Source: CAYPTB01 sp964413535 (GTDB taxonomy: Bacteria; Planctomycetota; UBA1135; GCA-002686595). Taken from it: a DNA stretch of 64,000 nucleotides. The notes below the pieces were generated by a model that saw only the letters and a list, made by a program, of their open reading frames with translations, was not told the DNA's origin and did no database searches. Position numbers and translations under genes: made by a program. Shown here piece after piece: positions 8,035 through 16,611 of this stretch (the first letter of the stretch is position 1; every line of letters starts with the position of its first letter). The stretch spans positions 62,001 through 126,000 of the forward strand of contig CAYPTB010000051.1 of NCBI GenBank assembly GCA_964413535.1. The letters run 5' to 3'.

Positions 8035-9315
8035 TCAAGCCGGCGACGCGGGTGACGCTTGCCAGGTCCCGAAGGCGAGCCCGCCCCCGTCGACCACGGT
8101 CACGATGTCCTCGATGCGCACCCCGAACCGGCCGTAGAGGTAGATCCCCGGCTCGTCGCTGAAGGTCATCCCGGGCTGGAGCAAGAGGTCGTTGCCGGAA
8201 TCGAGGTAGGGCTCTTCGTGTCCCTCGAGTCCGATTCCGTGGCCCAAGCGGTGCGTGAAGTGCTCGTAGCCCGACCCGAAGCCGGCGTTGGCGATGGTGG
8301 TGCGCGCGACGCGGTCGATCTCTCCGCAGCGCACGCCAGGACGCAGCGCATCGAACGCCCGCTTCTGTGCGTCGCGCACGACGTTCCAGACACGAACCAC
8401 TTCGCCCGAGGGTTCGCCTCCGAAGACCCAAGTGCGCGTGATGTCGCTCTGGTAGCCGTGGAAAGATCCGCCCGTGTCGACGAGCACGACGTCACCGCGA
8501 CGAAGCGGCGCCTCTTGCGCTCGTCCATGGGGAAAGGCGGCAGCGGGTCCGACGAGCGCGAGCGTCCACACACGCGAGAGCCCCAGCCGTTCCTGAGCGC
8601 CCCGTACGAGCGCCGCGATCTCCGCCGCCGTCATCCCCTCGCGTAGTACTCGGCTCGCGGCGACGATGGCCTGCTGGGTGAGCTCGTTCGCGCGGCGCAA
8701 GAGCGCGATCTCGTGCGCGTCCTTCCGCCCGCGCAACTCGCGCACGACGACCTCGCCCGAGCGAATGGAGCCGCGGCCGAAGGCCGATGCCAAGCGATCC
8801 GCCACGAAGAAGCGGCAACGCGGTTCGATGGCGATGCTCGCCACTCCGCGCTCGCGCAAGGCCGCTGCGAGTGGGCGCGTAGCGTACTCGTGCTCGTTCC
8901 AAGTCGCGATCTCGCCGCCCGGGCCCCCGATGGCGAGTTCGGCCTTGGGCCGCTCGAACGCGGGACAGATCCAGAAGTGCGATCCGTCGGCGAGTGCCAC
9001 CAGCGCGAACAAGCGCTCGGAGAGACCCCACTTGACGCCCGTCAGGTAGTCGAGCGTCGCACCCGGCTCGACGAGCAGCGCGTCGGTGCCCTCGTTCGCG
9101 AGGAGCCCGGCGAGTCGGGCACGGCGCAGGGATCGTTCGGTCTCGGAGATCGGTATGCCCGTGTGGCCCTGATCGGACAGCTCGGCCGAGAACTCGTCGC
9201 TCTCGTCCCCCTCCGGGACGAGAGCGTGCGTCGTCGGGACTCGACAGCCCGCCGCAGCCGACAGTCCGACGAGCCCCGCACCGAGAACCGCGCGGCGGTG
9301 GGGAAGTGAGTTCAT
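8035..9315 (-). CDS. Exported M24-family aminopeptidase P-like metallopeptidase
   Basis: A 426-residue protein with a 'pita-bread' M24 domain in its second half. Metal ligands are visible in VLVDTGGSFHGYQSDITRTW (two Asp), HRLGHGIGLEGHEEP (His), FSDEPGIY (Glu) and VRIEDIV (Glu), the Xaa-Pro dipeptidase/aminopeptidase P set. The N-terminal domain (residues about 60-180) is creatinase-like. The start at 9315 is supported by the signal MNSLPHRRAVLGAGLVGLSA, which has twin arginines followed by a lipobox ending AAAGC, so a Tat-exported lipoprotein is likely. A -10-like TAACCT lies 11 bases upstream. It probably cleaves peptides at proline outside the cytoplasm. Confidence 0.88.
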   Translation of the reverse strand: MNSLPHRRAVLGAGLVGLSAAAGCRVPTTHALVPEGDESDEFSAELSDQGHTGIPISETERSLRRARLAGLLANEGTDALLVEPGATLDYLTGVKWGLSERLFALVALADGSHFWICPAFERPKAELAIGGPGGEIATWNEHEYATRPLAAALRERGVASIAIEPRCRFFVADRLASAFGRGSIRSGEVVVRELRGRKDAHEIALLRRANELTQQAIVAASRVLREGMTAAEIAALVRGAQERLGLSRVWTLALVGPAAAFPHGRAQEAPLRRGDVVLVDTGGSFHGYQSDITRTWVFGGEPSGEVVRVWNVVRDAQKRAFDALRPGVRCGEIDRVARTTIANAGFGSGYEHFTHRLGHGIGLEGHEEPYLDSGNDLLLQPGMTFSDEPGIYLYGRFGVRIEDIVTVVDGGGLAFGTWQASPASPA

Positions 9316-9326
9316 GGACTCCGGGA

Positions 9327-9332
9327 AGGTTA
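9327..9332 (-). promoter_or_regulatory. -10-like TAACCT before the M24 peptidase gene
   Basis: On the minus strand TAACCT ends 11 bases before the ATG, leaving room for only a very short leader. Confidence 0.35.
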
Positions 9333-9427
9333 GTCGCTGATCCGAGCGGGGAGAAGCGGCCGAGGGGCCGGGGAGGACGCTGGTCGCAGTTTCAGCCCGT
9401 CCCTTCGAGCACCCGATAGTTGCCCGC

Positions 9428-9979
9428 ATGATGGATCTGGACCCCGAGCGACCGGACTCGCCCGAGCGCCCGTGGCGCAGACGCGGTCGCGTCATCCTGA
9501 CCGAAGGTCTGCGCGCCCTGGTCGCGGTCTTCCTGCTCTACTGCGTGCTCTTCAATCTGTCCGTCGTGCGCGGGAGCTCGATGGCGCCAGGCATCCAGGA
9601 CGGCGATCGGATCCTGGTCGAGCCCTGGAGCTACACCGTCGAAGACGTCGAGCGCGGGGACGTGATCGTGATGCGCTATCCCCTCGATCCGAGCGTCGAC
9701 TACATCAAGCGCGTGATCGGTCTGCCGGGCGACGAAGTCTTCGTGTGCAACGGCATGGTGTGGGTCGACGGCGAGCTCCTGCCCGAGCCGTACGTCGAGT
9801 TCTCCGGTATCGAGTCGCCGATGCTCTTCACCGTGCGCGACGAGCACTTCTTCGTGCTTGGCGACAACCGTCCGCGCTCGTCCGACAGCCGTGAGTTCGG
9901 CCTCGTTCCGGCCGCGTACGTGCGAGGCCGCGTCGATCTACGGTTGTGGCCCCTGAGTCGTATCGGTCTCGTGCGCTAG
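9428..9979 (+). CDS. lepB: Signal peptidase I
   Basis: S26 peptidase of 183 residues that removes signal peptides at the outer face of the membrane. One membrane span (ALVAVFLLYCVLFNLSVV, about 30-47) precedes the catalytic box GSSMAP with nucleophile Ser51. The general base is Lys94 in DYIKRVIGLPGDEV, and the C-terminal box GDNRPRSSDSREFG is intact. It is shorter than E. coli LepB, like many Gram-positive and planctomycete enzymes with a single anchor. Two consecutive ATGs occur at the start, with GATAGT and TAGTTG hexamers 5-7 bases upstream. It is divergent from the M24 peptidase and convergent with the FAH-family gene. Confidence 0.95.
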   Translation: MMDLDPERPDSPERPWRRRGRVILTEGLRALVAVFLLYCVLFNLSVVRGSSMAPGIQDGDRILVEPWSYTVEDVERGDVIVMRYPLDPSVDYIKRVIGLPGDEVFVCNGMVWVDGELLPEPYVEFSGIESPMLFTVRDEHFFVLGDNRPRSSDSREFGLVPAAYVRGRVDLRLWPLSRIGLVR

Positions 9980-9992
9980 CGGAGTGGGCCCG

Positions 9993-10961
9993 TCAGCCGA
10001 GGGACGGACTTCGGGGCCGCGCGATCACCGTTGCGAGCTCGCCGATGCCCTCGATCGCGCAGACCACCGTGTCGCCGTCGGAGAGCGGTGAGACGCCTGC
10101 CGGCGTCCCCATGAGCACGATGTCGCCCGCGCGCAAGGTCAGATGGCGCGAGAGGTGCGCGAGGGCCTCCGGTACGCTCACCACGAAGTCGCGCGTGCGC
10201 GCCTCCTGGCGCAGCTCGCCGTTCACGCGCGCCGTGATGGCAAGGTCCGAGACGTCGAGGTAATCGCGAGGCACGAAGCAGGGACCGAGCGGGCAGGCGC
10301 CGTCCATGTTCTTGGCGGCGAACCACGGGTGCCCGCGCTGCCTGAGCTCACCCTGCAGCGTGCGCGCCGTCAGGTCGTTCGCCACCGCGTATCCGGCGAC
10401 GTGCTCGTACGCGCGCGAGGCGACGATGTCCTTGCCTGGCTTGCCGATGACCACCGCGAGCTCGGCTTCGTGGTCGAAACGGCCGCCGTACCACGCGGGC
10501 ACGGTCAGCGTCGCGCCGTGGGGGAGGAGCGTCTCGGGCAGCTTTCCGAAGAAGAGCGGCGTCTCGGGCACGGCTTCCCCGAACTCGGCTGCGTGCTCGC
10601 GGAAGTTCTTCCCGAGCGCGAGGATCTTGCCGACGAGCGCCTGCTCGATGGGGACGTCGAGCTCGCGGTCGAGGCCTTCGTAGAGCGCCCTCGTTTCGCG
10701 CAGCTCGTCGCTCGCGAGAAGCCCTTCGAGCGAACCGCGTTCGAAGAAACCGATGCTCGCGAGTTCGATCACCGTTCCGGGCCACTTGCTCTCGGCGAGG
10801 TAGCCGGAGAGGTCGAGGAACCGTCCGTCGTGCTCCAAGACGAGCTCACGCTCGCCAGCGTCCGGGATCGAACTCGAAGGGGATGGGGCAGCCGGGGCCG
10901 CGCGCGATCGCGTGGGCCGGGCGAGCGTGTACACGCGAACTTGGGTGGGCAGCGACGTCAC
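9993..10961 (-). CDS. Fumarylacetoacetate hydrolase-family enzyme
   Basis: A 322-residue FAH-superfamily protein. The catalytic domain, from about residue 110, contains LGKNFREHAAEFGE, the metal-binding RFDHEAELAVVIGKPGKD (His-Glu-x-Glu), NDLTARTLQ, and WFAAKNMDGACPLGPCFVP (Lys and Asp), followed by GDIVLMGTPAGVSPLSDGD. Members hydrolyse or decarboxylate beta-diketo acids or act as acylpyruvases in aromatic catabolism; the exact substrate cannot be read from sequence. The first 110 residues are a family-typical lid domain. It begins 10 bases after the stop of the alpha-toroid gene on the same strand, so the two may be cotranscribed without an obvious shared function. Confidence 0.88.
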   Translation of the reverse strand: MTSLPTQVRVYTLARPTRSRAAPAAPSPSSSIPDAGERELVLEHDGRFLDLSGYLAESKWPGTVIELASIGFFERGSLEGLLASDELRETRALYEGLDRELDVPIEQALVGKILALGKNFREHAAEFGEAVPETPLFFGKLPETLLPHGATLTVPAWYGGRFDHEAELAVVIGKPGKDIVASRAYEHVAGYAVANDLTARTLQGELRQRGHPWFAAKNMDGACPLGPCFVPRDYLDVSDLAITARVNGELRQEARTRDFVVSVPEALAHLSRHLTLRAGDIVLMGTPAGVSPLSDGDTVVCAIEGIGELATVIARPRSPSLG

Positions 10962-10970
10962 TCCCCTCGT

Positions 10971-12761
10971 TCACTCGTCCGCGGCGTCGTCTGCGCCGCG
11001 CTCGAGCGTGTCGATGAGCGTGAGCATGGCATAAGCCGTCGCCAGCACCGGATTGCCCTCCCACCAGCGGGCGCTGTTCTCGTTCACCCACGAACCGTCG
11101 GGGCGTTGCATCGCGATCAACCGTCCAGCGAGCTCCGCGCGCCAGTCGTGTCCGATCCCGGCCGCGTCCTCGACGCGTTCCTCGCCGTACAACGCGAGCG
11201 CGCGCGCCATGGTCGCGAAGTAGTAGAAGAGACCCTGATAGGGCGCGTTCGGATCGCCCAAGGCCTCGAACCCCGGGTTCACGTCCAGCGTGTAGTTCGC
11301 GCGGAGCCATTTCCAGGCTGCTTCGACGCGGGGGTCTTCCTTGGACAGTCCGGCGAAGAGGTAGCCCTTCAAGAGCGCGTAGGTCATCGAGCCATAGGAG
11401 CGCGGCACGCGCGTGCCGTCCGAGAGGGTGACGAAGCCCGCCTTCGAATCGCCGGGAGCGTACACGCCGCCACCGTCGTTGCCGCTCGTCACCACGTCGC
11501 CTTCCGCCTCGAGCGCGATGTCGTTCGACTCGGAGCGGTTCTGCGAGCGCTCGAGGAAGCGCAGCGCCTTGCGGAACGTGTCGTCTCCGGCCGCGCTCCC
11601 CGTCGCGGCAAGGGCTTCCAGCGCCATTTGCAGGTTCGAGAGATCCGGGCGCTCGTCGCCCCCGTAGCCCACACCGCCGTAGTAGTGGTGGCTCGGGTCG
11701 TAGCCCTCGCCCTCGTCGGCCTGCAGTTCCACGAGGAAGGCGCGTGCGCGTGCGATGGGCCCCGCGTCCTTCGGATTACCCGAGCGCGAGAGTGCGAGGA
11801 TCGCTGCGGAGGTCACGTAGTTCGCGAGCTGTCCCTCGTGGATCGAGCCGTCCTCCTTCTGCAGCGAACGCAGCCACGCGAGCCCGGCCTCCGTCACGGT
11901 GCGCTCGGCCTCGGAGGGGTCCGTGAAAGGCTGCGCTGCGAGCAGAGCCCCCAGCACCATGGCCGTGATCCCCGCGTCTTCACGCCCCAGAGCGCCGAAC
12001 CGACCGTTCTTCGTGCTCGCCGTCAAGAATGCCGCGCCGCGCTGGAGTGCGGTTTCGACGCGCGCGCGATCCGCGGGAGCGATCGACGGGAGCGAATGGG
12101 CCTGCGCGGCATCGGAGCTCGTCGGCGCGGCCTTCTCCGCCTGGCGCAGCGCGCGGTAGGCGTCCGAGAGCTCGAGGATCGCGCGCGCCGTGCGCGCAAC
12201 GCTCGGTCCGGGCGTCAAGAAGCCGTCGGGCCACGAGCCGTCGGGCGAGCGCTCCGCGAGTAGCTGCCGCGCCGCAGTCGCGGCGGCCTCGACCGAGGGA
12301 AAGGTGCCGCGGCGATAGTAGCTGAGGAAGGCCTCGGAGCGCGGCCCGAGATAGGCGACCGCGCGGGCGTGCACCCCGCCTTCGGGAGTCTCGCCGAGTT
12401 CCTCGAAGCACGCGACCACGAGCGCCGTGTTGGAGTCGACGCCCTCGCGCTGGATCTCACCGCTCGGAAAGGCGCCGTCCGCGCGCTGCAAGCCAGCGAG
12501 GTGCTCGAGGGCACGCGCGATGAAGGGTCCGTCGGCGCGCCGGTAGGCCCGCGGGCAGCGCGCGAAGGCGAGCAGCGCGCTCGCCGTGTCGCCGGCGCTG
12601 CCGTCGCCATAGGCGCCCTTCTCGAGATCCTGGGATTGGCGCAGCCAGCGGACCGAGCGATCGATCTCGTCCGCGAGTCCCTGAGCCGAAAGGGCGGGCT
12701 CCTGAATGGGCGCCGACGCAGTCAGGAGGAGGATCGAGGCGAAGAGGGGAGCGAAGAGCAT
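10971..12761 (-). CDS. Secreted prenyltransferase/squalene-cyclase-type toroid protein
   Basis: A 596-residue protein with a signal peptide (MLFAPLFASILLLTASA). Almost the whole length is made of alpha-alpha toroid repeats of the squalene-oxidase/prenyltransferase type, recognised by QxxDGSW-like turns: QRADGAFPSGE, SPDGSWPDGF, QKEDGSIHEGQ and QRPDGSWVNE, plus HHYYGGVGYGGDERPDLSN, which also occurs in this secreted subfamily. A DxDD acid box, needed by true squalene-hopene cyclases, is not present, and the protein is exported, so hopanoid cyclization is unlikely. It is more probably a binding or scaffolding protein. The minus-strand ATG at 12761 has a purine-rich GAGAGAC just upstream and TACAGA ending nine bases before it. 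Confidence 0.82.
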   Translation of the reverse strand: MLFAPLFASILLLTASAPIQEPALSAQGLADEIDRSVRWLRQSQDLEKGAYGDGSAGDTASALLAFARCPRAYRRADGPFIARALEHLAGLQRADGAFPSGEIQREGVDSNTALVVACFEELGETPEGGVHARAVAYLGPRSEAFLSYYRRGTFPSVEAAATAARQLLAERSPDGSWPDGFLTPGPSVARTARAILELSDAYRALRQAEKAAPTSSDAAQAHSLPSIAPADRARVETALQRGAAFLTASTKNGRFGALGREDAGITAMVLGALLAAQPFTDPSEAERTVTEAGLAWLRSLQKEDGSIHEGQLANYVTSAAILALSRSGNPKDAGPIARARAFLVELQADEGEGYDPSHHYYGGVGYGGDERPDLSNLQMALEALAATGSAAGDDTFRKALRFLERSQNRSESNDIALEAEGDVVTSGNDGGGVYAPGDSKAGFVTLSDGTRVPRSYGSMTYALLKGYLFAGLSKEDPRVEAAWKWLRANYTLDVNPGFEALGDPNAPYQGLFYYFATMARALALYGEERVEDAAGIGHDWRAELAGRLIAMQRPDGSWVNENSARWWEGNPVLATAYAMLTLIDTLERGADDAADE

Positions 12762-12897
12762 GGTCGTCTCTCTGTAGGTCCGCCGCTCGCTGCGCGAGCG
12801 CGAGAACGCTGCCGCGGCGCCCGCGGCACGACACCCGAACGCGAGATCCTAGGCTGCGGTTCGATCTCGGTCGACTGGCGTTCCAGGCGGGGCGGGC

Positions 12898-12903
12898 TAG
12901 GCT
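12898..12903 (+). promoter_or_regulatory. -10-like TAGGCT before the DUF2064 transferase gene
   Basis: The hexamer ends ten bases before the ATG at 12914, predicting a leader of only a few bases. There is no Shine-Dalgarno. Confidence 0.4.
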
Positions 12904-12913
12904 CTTTCGGTTC

Positions 12914-13630
12914 ATGGACGGGCTCAACCTCAGCGCGCCGCGCCCGCGGCGCACGACCGCGATCTTCGCGAAGAAGCCGGTGCCCGGCATGGTGAAGACC
13001 CGGCTCTGCCCGCCCTTGCGCGCTGCGGGAGCCGCGCGCCTCGCCGAGGCGATGCTCGGCGACGTGGTCGAGCGGTTCGCGCCGGCCCTGGCCTTCCACA
13101 CGGCTCTCTACTACGCGCCCGAAGGGTCCCGGAGCTGGTTCTCGAGCTCCTTCCCCGCCCTGGGTGACCTGCGCCCCCAGGTCGGCTCCGATCTCGCTCG
13201 ACGCCTGGAGCACTTCTTCCGTGAAGAGTTGCTCGGGACGGTCGACTCTACGGCGGTCGCCATCGGCAGCGACGCTCCACTGGTGACGGTAGATGCGATC
13301 GTGCGAGCCCACGATCGACTCGGAGCGGGCGCCGACGTGGTGCTCGGCCCCGACTCGGGTGGGGGCTACTACCTGATCGGGATGCGCGAGGCCCACACGG
13401 AACTCTTCCGCGACGTCCCCATGTCCACCGAGGTCGTGCTCGAACGCACGCTCGAGAACGCGCGCCGGATCGGCCTGTCCGTCGCGGTCCTCGATCCTTG
13501 CTACGACGTCGACGTCGAGCTCGACCTCGAGCGCTTGCGCGCGGATCTCGCGCTGCTCGATCCCGGCGATCCGCGCTTTCCGCGGCGAACCGCGGCCTGC
13601 CTGGAGACGCTCTCGGAGGCTCGGGCGTGA
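12914..13630 (+). CDS. DUF2064/TIGR04282-type nucleotide-sugar transferase-like protein
   Basis: A 238-residue GT-A-fold protein of the family named rSAM/selenodomain-associated transferase 1. The signature AIFAKKPVPGMVKTRLCPPL (residues about 17-36) is the phosphate-binding loop of nucleotidyl- and glycosyl-transferases. GSDAPLVTVDAI and VVLGPDSGGGYYLIGM are the other family blocks. The donor and acceptor are unknown; CofC and MobA are distant relatives. The stop overlaps the GTG start of the nitroreductase (GTGA), so the two are translationally coupled. The family is often found beside radical SAM or selenium-related genes, but none is adjacent here; selB lies 12 kb away. Confidence 0.85.
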   Translation: MDGLNLSAPRPRRTTAIFAKKPVPGMVKTRLCPPLRAAGAARLAEAMLGDVVERFAPALAFHTALYYAPEGSRSWFSSSFPALGDLRPQVGSDLARRLEHFFREELLGTVDSTAVAIGSDAPLVTVDAIVRAHDRLGAGADVVLGPDSGGGYYLIGMREAHTELFRDVPMSTEVVLERTLENARRIGLSVAVLDPCYDVDVELDLERLRADLALLDPGDPRFPRRTAACLETLSEARA

Positions 13631-14304
13631 CGGGACCTTCGGCCGAGCCGCGGTTCGTCCCCTTCGCTGGCGAGCGACGCTCTCCCGCGGAGATGCTGCA
13701 GCGTGCGCGCGTGTTCCGCGAGGAGATCGAGCTGCGTCGCAGCGTGCGCTCCTTCGCTCCGGATCCGGTGCCCATCGACGTGCTGGACGAGTGCATCCGC
13801 GCCGCCGGTTCGGCGCCCTCCGGTGCGCACCGGCAGCCGTGGACCTTCGTCGTCGTCACGGATCCGGCGACGAAGCATGCGATCCGAGTCGCGGCGGAAG
13901 AGGAGGAGCGCGCGACCTACTCCGAGCGTATGACCGCCGAATGGCGCGAGGCGCTCCAGCCGCTCGGGACGGGTCCGGAGAAGCCGTTCTTGGAGGTCGC
14001 GCCGGCACTGATCGCCGTCTTCCGCCAAGCCTTTGGAGTGGATGCGAACGGGCAGCGCCGTACGAACTACTACACGCAGGAGTCGGTGGGGATCGCCGTG
14101 GGCTTCCTGCTCGCTGCCCTGCACGCGGCCGGCCTCGCGACGTTGACCCACACGCCGAGTCCCATGGGGTTCCTGGCGCGTATCCTCGGTCGGCCGGAGA
14201 ACGAGCGCGCCTTTGTGTTGATCCCCGTGGGACGAGCTTCGGACGGGTGTCTCGTCCCCGACCTCGTCCGGAAGACCCTGGACGAGATCCGCGTGTTGCG
14301 CTGA
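13627..14304 (+). CDS. Nitroreductase-family FMN enzyme
   Basis: A 225-residue nitroreductase-fold flavoprotein. The FMN phosphate motif RRSVRSFAPDPVP lies near residues 38-50, followed by AAGSAPSGAHRQPWTFVVV, the segment that closes over the flavin. The C-terminal half has LLAALHAAGLATLTHTP, FLARILGRPENERAFVLIPVG and a final VRKTLDEI helix. The arrangement is closest to the iodotyrosine-deiodinase/BluB-like branch rather than classical NfsB, but the substrate is not predictable. The GTG start at 13627 shares bases with the preceding TGA. Confidence 0.85.
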   Translation: MTGPSAEPRFVPFAGERRSPAEMLQRARVFREEIELRRSVRSFAPDPVPIDVLDECIRAAGSAPSGAHRQPWTFVVVTDPATKHAIRVAAEEEERATYSERMTAEWREALQPLGTGPEKPFLEVAPALIAVFRQAFGVDANGQRRTNYYTQESVGIAVGFLLAALHAAGLATLTHTPSPMGFLARILGRPENERAFVLIPVGRASDGCLVPDLVRKTLDEIRVLR

Positions 14305-14335
14305 CCTCCGCGGCGCGGGGCAGCGGGTCGAGAGC

Positions 14336-15694
14336 TCAGCGGACACCCAGGACACGTCGACTCGCCGAAGCGAGCGCGACGTGCAGCGCGTGACGCGCCG
14401 CGCGCTCCGTTGCACCGGGCGGTCCCAGGCGTCGTGCGGCGATCTCGAGCTTCCAGCGGCACCGAGCTCGCCAGTCCTCGTCCTCGAAGCCACGAATCAC
14501 GGCGGCGGCCACGCGCTCGATCGGGCCTTCGCCGGCGAAGCAGAACTCCGGGTAGACCTCGCTTCCGGCCAGGAGGTTCACGGAGGCGAACCAAGGGGAC
14601 GTGAGGAAGTGTCGCTGGAGCCATTCCTGGCGCGCATTGGCGAGACGGTAGACGACGACGGCGGGCAGACGGTGGTGGAGCAGGTCGAGGAGCACCGTGC
14701 CGGAGACGGAGAGCGCCGCCTTCGAGCGCGCCAGCCAAGGATGGAGTTCCTCCTCGACGCGGACCCAACTCTCCGCGCTCTTCCTGCGCACGATCTCGCC
14801 CGCTAGCCGCGCGACGGCGGACTCCTTCTGCGGGATCACGACCTCGAGGCCCGGCGCCTTTGCACGAGCGCGGGAGAGCGCGTCCAACATCCACGGCAGG
14901 TTGCGCTCGACCACGTGTCGGCGGCTTCCGGGCAGGAGCGCCAGCAGGTTGGAGTCGACGGGGCCGCGATCGGGCCGGACGCTGCGAAGCGCGTCGAGCA
15001 AAGGGTGGCCCACGTATTCGCAGCGCACTCCGTTGCGCGCGAACCACGGGGCTTCGAAGGGCAGGATGCACAGCGCGAGGTCGACGGCACGCCGGTAGGA
15101 GTCGACGCGCCAGGGCGCCCAACCCCAGTACTGCGGCGTCACGAAGTGCACGACGGGAACGCCGTGGGCCTTCGCCGCGCGCGCGAGCGGCACGTGCAGC
15201 GCGGGCGAGTCGACGGGGAGGAAGAGGTCGGGCCGCTCGACTTCGACGTGGCGCGTGGCATCTCGGAACAGTCGGACATAGGTCGGCAGCGCCGAAAGCA
15301 CGTCGAAACCCATCGCCGAGCGCGAGACGGGATCGCCGATGATCTCGACTCCTCCGGCGGCGAGCGCCGGCCCGCCCAGCGCCGTGAAGCGCGGCGGCGG
15401 AGCCCCGCATTCCGCGGCGGCTGCACGCAGCGCGGAGACCAGGTTCTGCGCGTGGATCTCACCCGAGACCTCGGCGCAGGAGAGGAACACGTGCAGGGGC
15501 CGACCGGGCCAGTCCGTCCCCGGCGGCAGCGCGGGGGCCTCCACCGGTCGCACCGAGTGCTCGAGGTCTGCGCGCGCTTCGCGCTCGAGGCGGTCCGAAC
15601 GAAGGAGATAGGCGGCAGCTCGAGCGGGAACGAGCGCGAGGCCGAGTCCGGAGCGAGCGATCTCGAGCGCGACGCGCGTGGGTGTCGAGCTCAT
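14336..15694 (-). CDS. lpxB: Lipid-A-disaccharide synthase
   Basis: Glycosyltransferase that joins UDP-diacylglucosamine and lipid X to form the lipid A disaccharide. The 452 residues include the LpxB blocks FLSCAEVSGEIHAQNLVSAL, FTALGGPALAAGGVEII, SAMGFDVLSALP, VHFVTPQYWGWAPWR, CILPFEAPWFARNGV, YVGHPLLD, LLALLPGSRRHVVERNLPW and ALSVSGTVLLDLL. The first 60 residues are an extra N-terminal segment with a hydrophobic patch (GLGLALVPARAAAYLL), which could aid membrane association. The ATG at 15694 is preferred; a frame extension to 15787 lacks family features. No other lpx gene is in view. It supports an outer membrane with lipid A. Confidence 0.92.
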   Translation of the reverse strand: MSSTPTRVALEIARSGLGLALVPARAAAYLLRSDRLEREARADLEHSVRPVEAPALPPGTDWPGRPLHVFLSCAEVSGEIHAQNLVSALRAAAAECGAPPPRFTALGGPALAAGGVEIIGDPVSRSAMGFDVLSALPTYVRLFRDATRHVEVERPDLFLPVDSPALHVPLARAAKAHGVPVVHFVTPQYWGWAPWRVDSYRRAVDLALCILPFEAPWFARNGVRCEYVGHPLLDALRSVRPDRGPVDSNLLALLPGSRRHVVERNLPWMLDALSRARAKAPGLEVVIPQKESAVARLAGEIVRRKSAESWVRVEEELHPWLARSKAALSVSGTVLLDLLHHRLPAVVVYRLANARQEWLQRHFLTSPWFASVNLLAGSEVYPEFCFAGEGPIERVAAAVIRGFEDEDWRARCRWKLEIAARRLGPPGATERAARHALHVALASASRRVLGVR

Positions 15695-15879
15695 GCCCTC
15701 GAGGCCGCTTCGCGATCCTGCACGGGCTTCCGACGGGGAGAGTCGATCATCGAGTCCATTGGACACGTCGCATCTCCGAGAGTCCATGCGAGCTTCCAGG
15801 TCGAAGCGTGACGGTGTCGCGGCCCCGGGGCGCTATCGGCGCACCGTCCCAGTTCTCGTGGGAACCAGCAGGCCGAGAC

Positions 15880-15885
15880 TACAAT
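15880..15885 (+). promoter_or_regulatory. -10 box TACAAT directly before a TPR gene
   Basis: TACAAT ends six bases before the ATG at 15892, so transcription would start at or next to the A of the start codon: a leaderless mRNA. Confidence 0.5.
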
Positions 15886-15891
15886 CCGCGG

Positions 15892-16587
15892 ATGCTCCGG
15901 CTGCTCGGATTCTTCGGGCTGACGTTCGTCCTCTTCCTCGTGCTCACGAGGCTTCCTTTCGTCGGCCGTTTGGCGGGCGGTGCTCCGCTGCTCGGATTCT
16001 TCGCCGCGGCGGCGCTCGTTAGCTTCGCGCTCACGAAGTGGGGCGAGGCGGCCCTCGGCATGCGGCGCGCGCGCGCCCTCGTTCGTGAACTCGGGGCGGT
16101 CGACACGCCCTACAACAAGGGCAAGCTGGGGTCGCTCTTCCTCGTGCAGGGTCGTTTCGCGCGCGCGGTGCCGCTCTTCGAAGAAGCGTGCGCGGGCGAG
16201 CCCCGATCCGCGGAGTGGCATTTCAAGCGCGGGCGAGCGCTCCTCGGTGCTCGACGTCCGGCCGACGCCGTCCTGGCCTTCGAGCGCGCCCGCGAGCTGG
16301 ACGAAGAGCACCCCAAAGGGGGCGCTGCGATGCGACTCGCGGAGGCGCGGCTCGCGAGTGGGGATACGCAAGGGTCGCTCGAGGCCCTCGACCGCGTGGA
16401 AAGGAACCACGGCGAGAGCCCGGAGAGCGCCTACCGCCGAGGAAGAGCCCTGCGCGCCCTGGGTCGCAAGGACGAGGCGCAGCGCTCCTTCGCGCGCGTC
16501 GCGGAGCTCGCGGGGGAGTCCGTGGGCTATCAGAAGCGCACGGCTACCCGCTGGACCGCGCGGGCGGTGTTGGCGCGGCTCTTCTGA
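15892..16587 (+). CDS. Membrane-anchored TPR protein
   Basis: A 231-residue protein with two N-terminal membrane spans (LLGFFGLTFVLFLVLTRL, and PLLGFFAAAALVSFALT around residues 32-48), followed by about four tetratricopeptide-like repeats: NKGKLGSLFLVQGRFARAVP, WHFKRGRALLGARRPADAVL, RLAEARLASGDTQGSLEALD and YRRGRALRALGRKDEAQRSF. TPR arrays mediate protein contacts. No enzyme domain is present. The ATG at 15892 directly precedes the first span. It is divergent from lpxB and convergent with the ABC permease gene, so the context gives little guidance. Confidence 0.75.
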   Translation: MLRLLGFFGLTFVLFLVLTRLPFVGRLAGGAPLLGFFAAAALVSFALTKWGEAALGMRRARALVRELGAVDTPYNKGKLGSLFLVQGRFARAVPLFEEACAGEPRSAEWHFKRGRALLGARRPADAVLAFERARELDEEHPKGGAAMRLAEARLASGDTQGSLEALDRVERNHGESPESAYRRGRALRALGRKDEAQRSFARVAELAGESVGYQKRTATRWTARAVLARLF

Positions 16588-16611
16588 CGCTGCGTACCTG
16601 GGGGAGGTGCG

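Noticed and set aside
10143..12263. Long plus-strand open frame of about 700 codons
   Set aside because: It is antisense to the FAH-family and toroid genes, is rich in Arg, Ala, His and Val, and has no family motifs; such frames arise from codon bias in GC-rich DNA.
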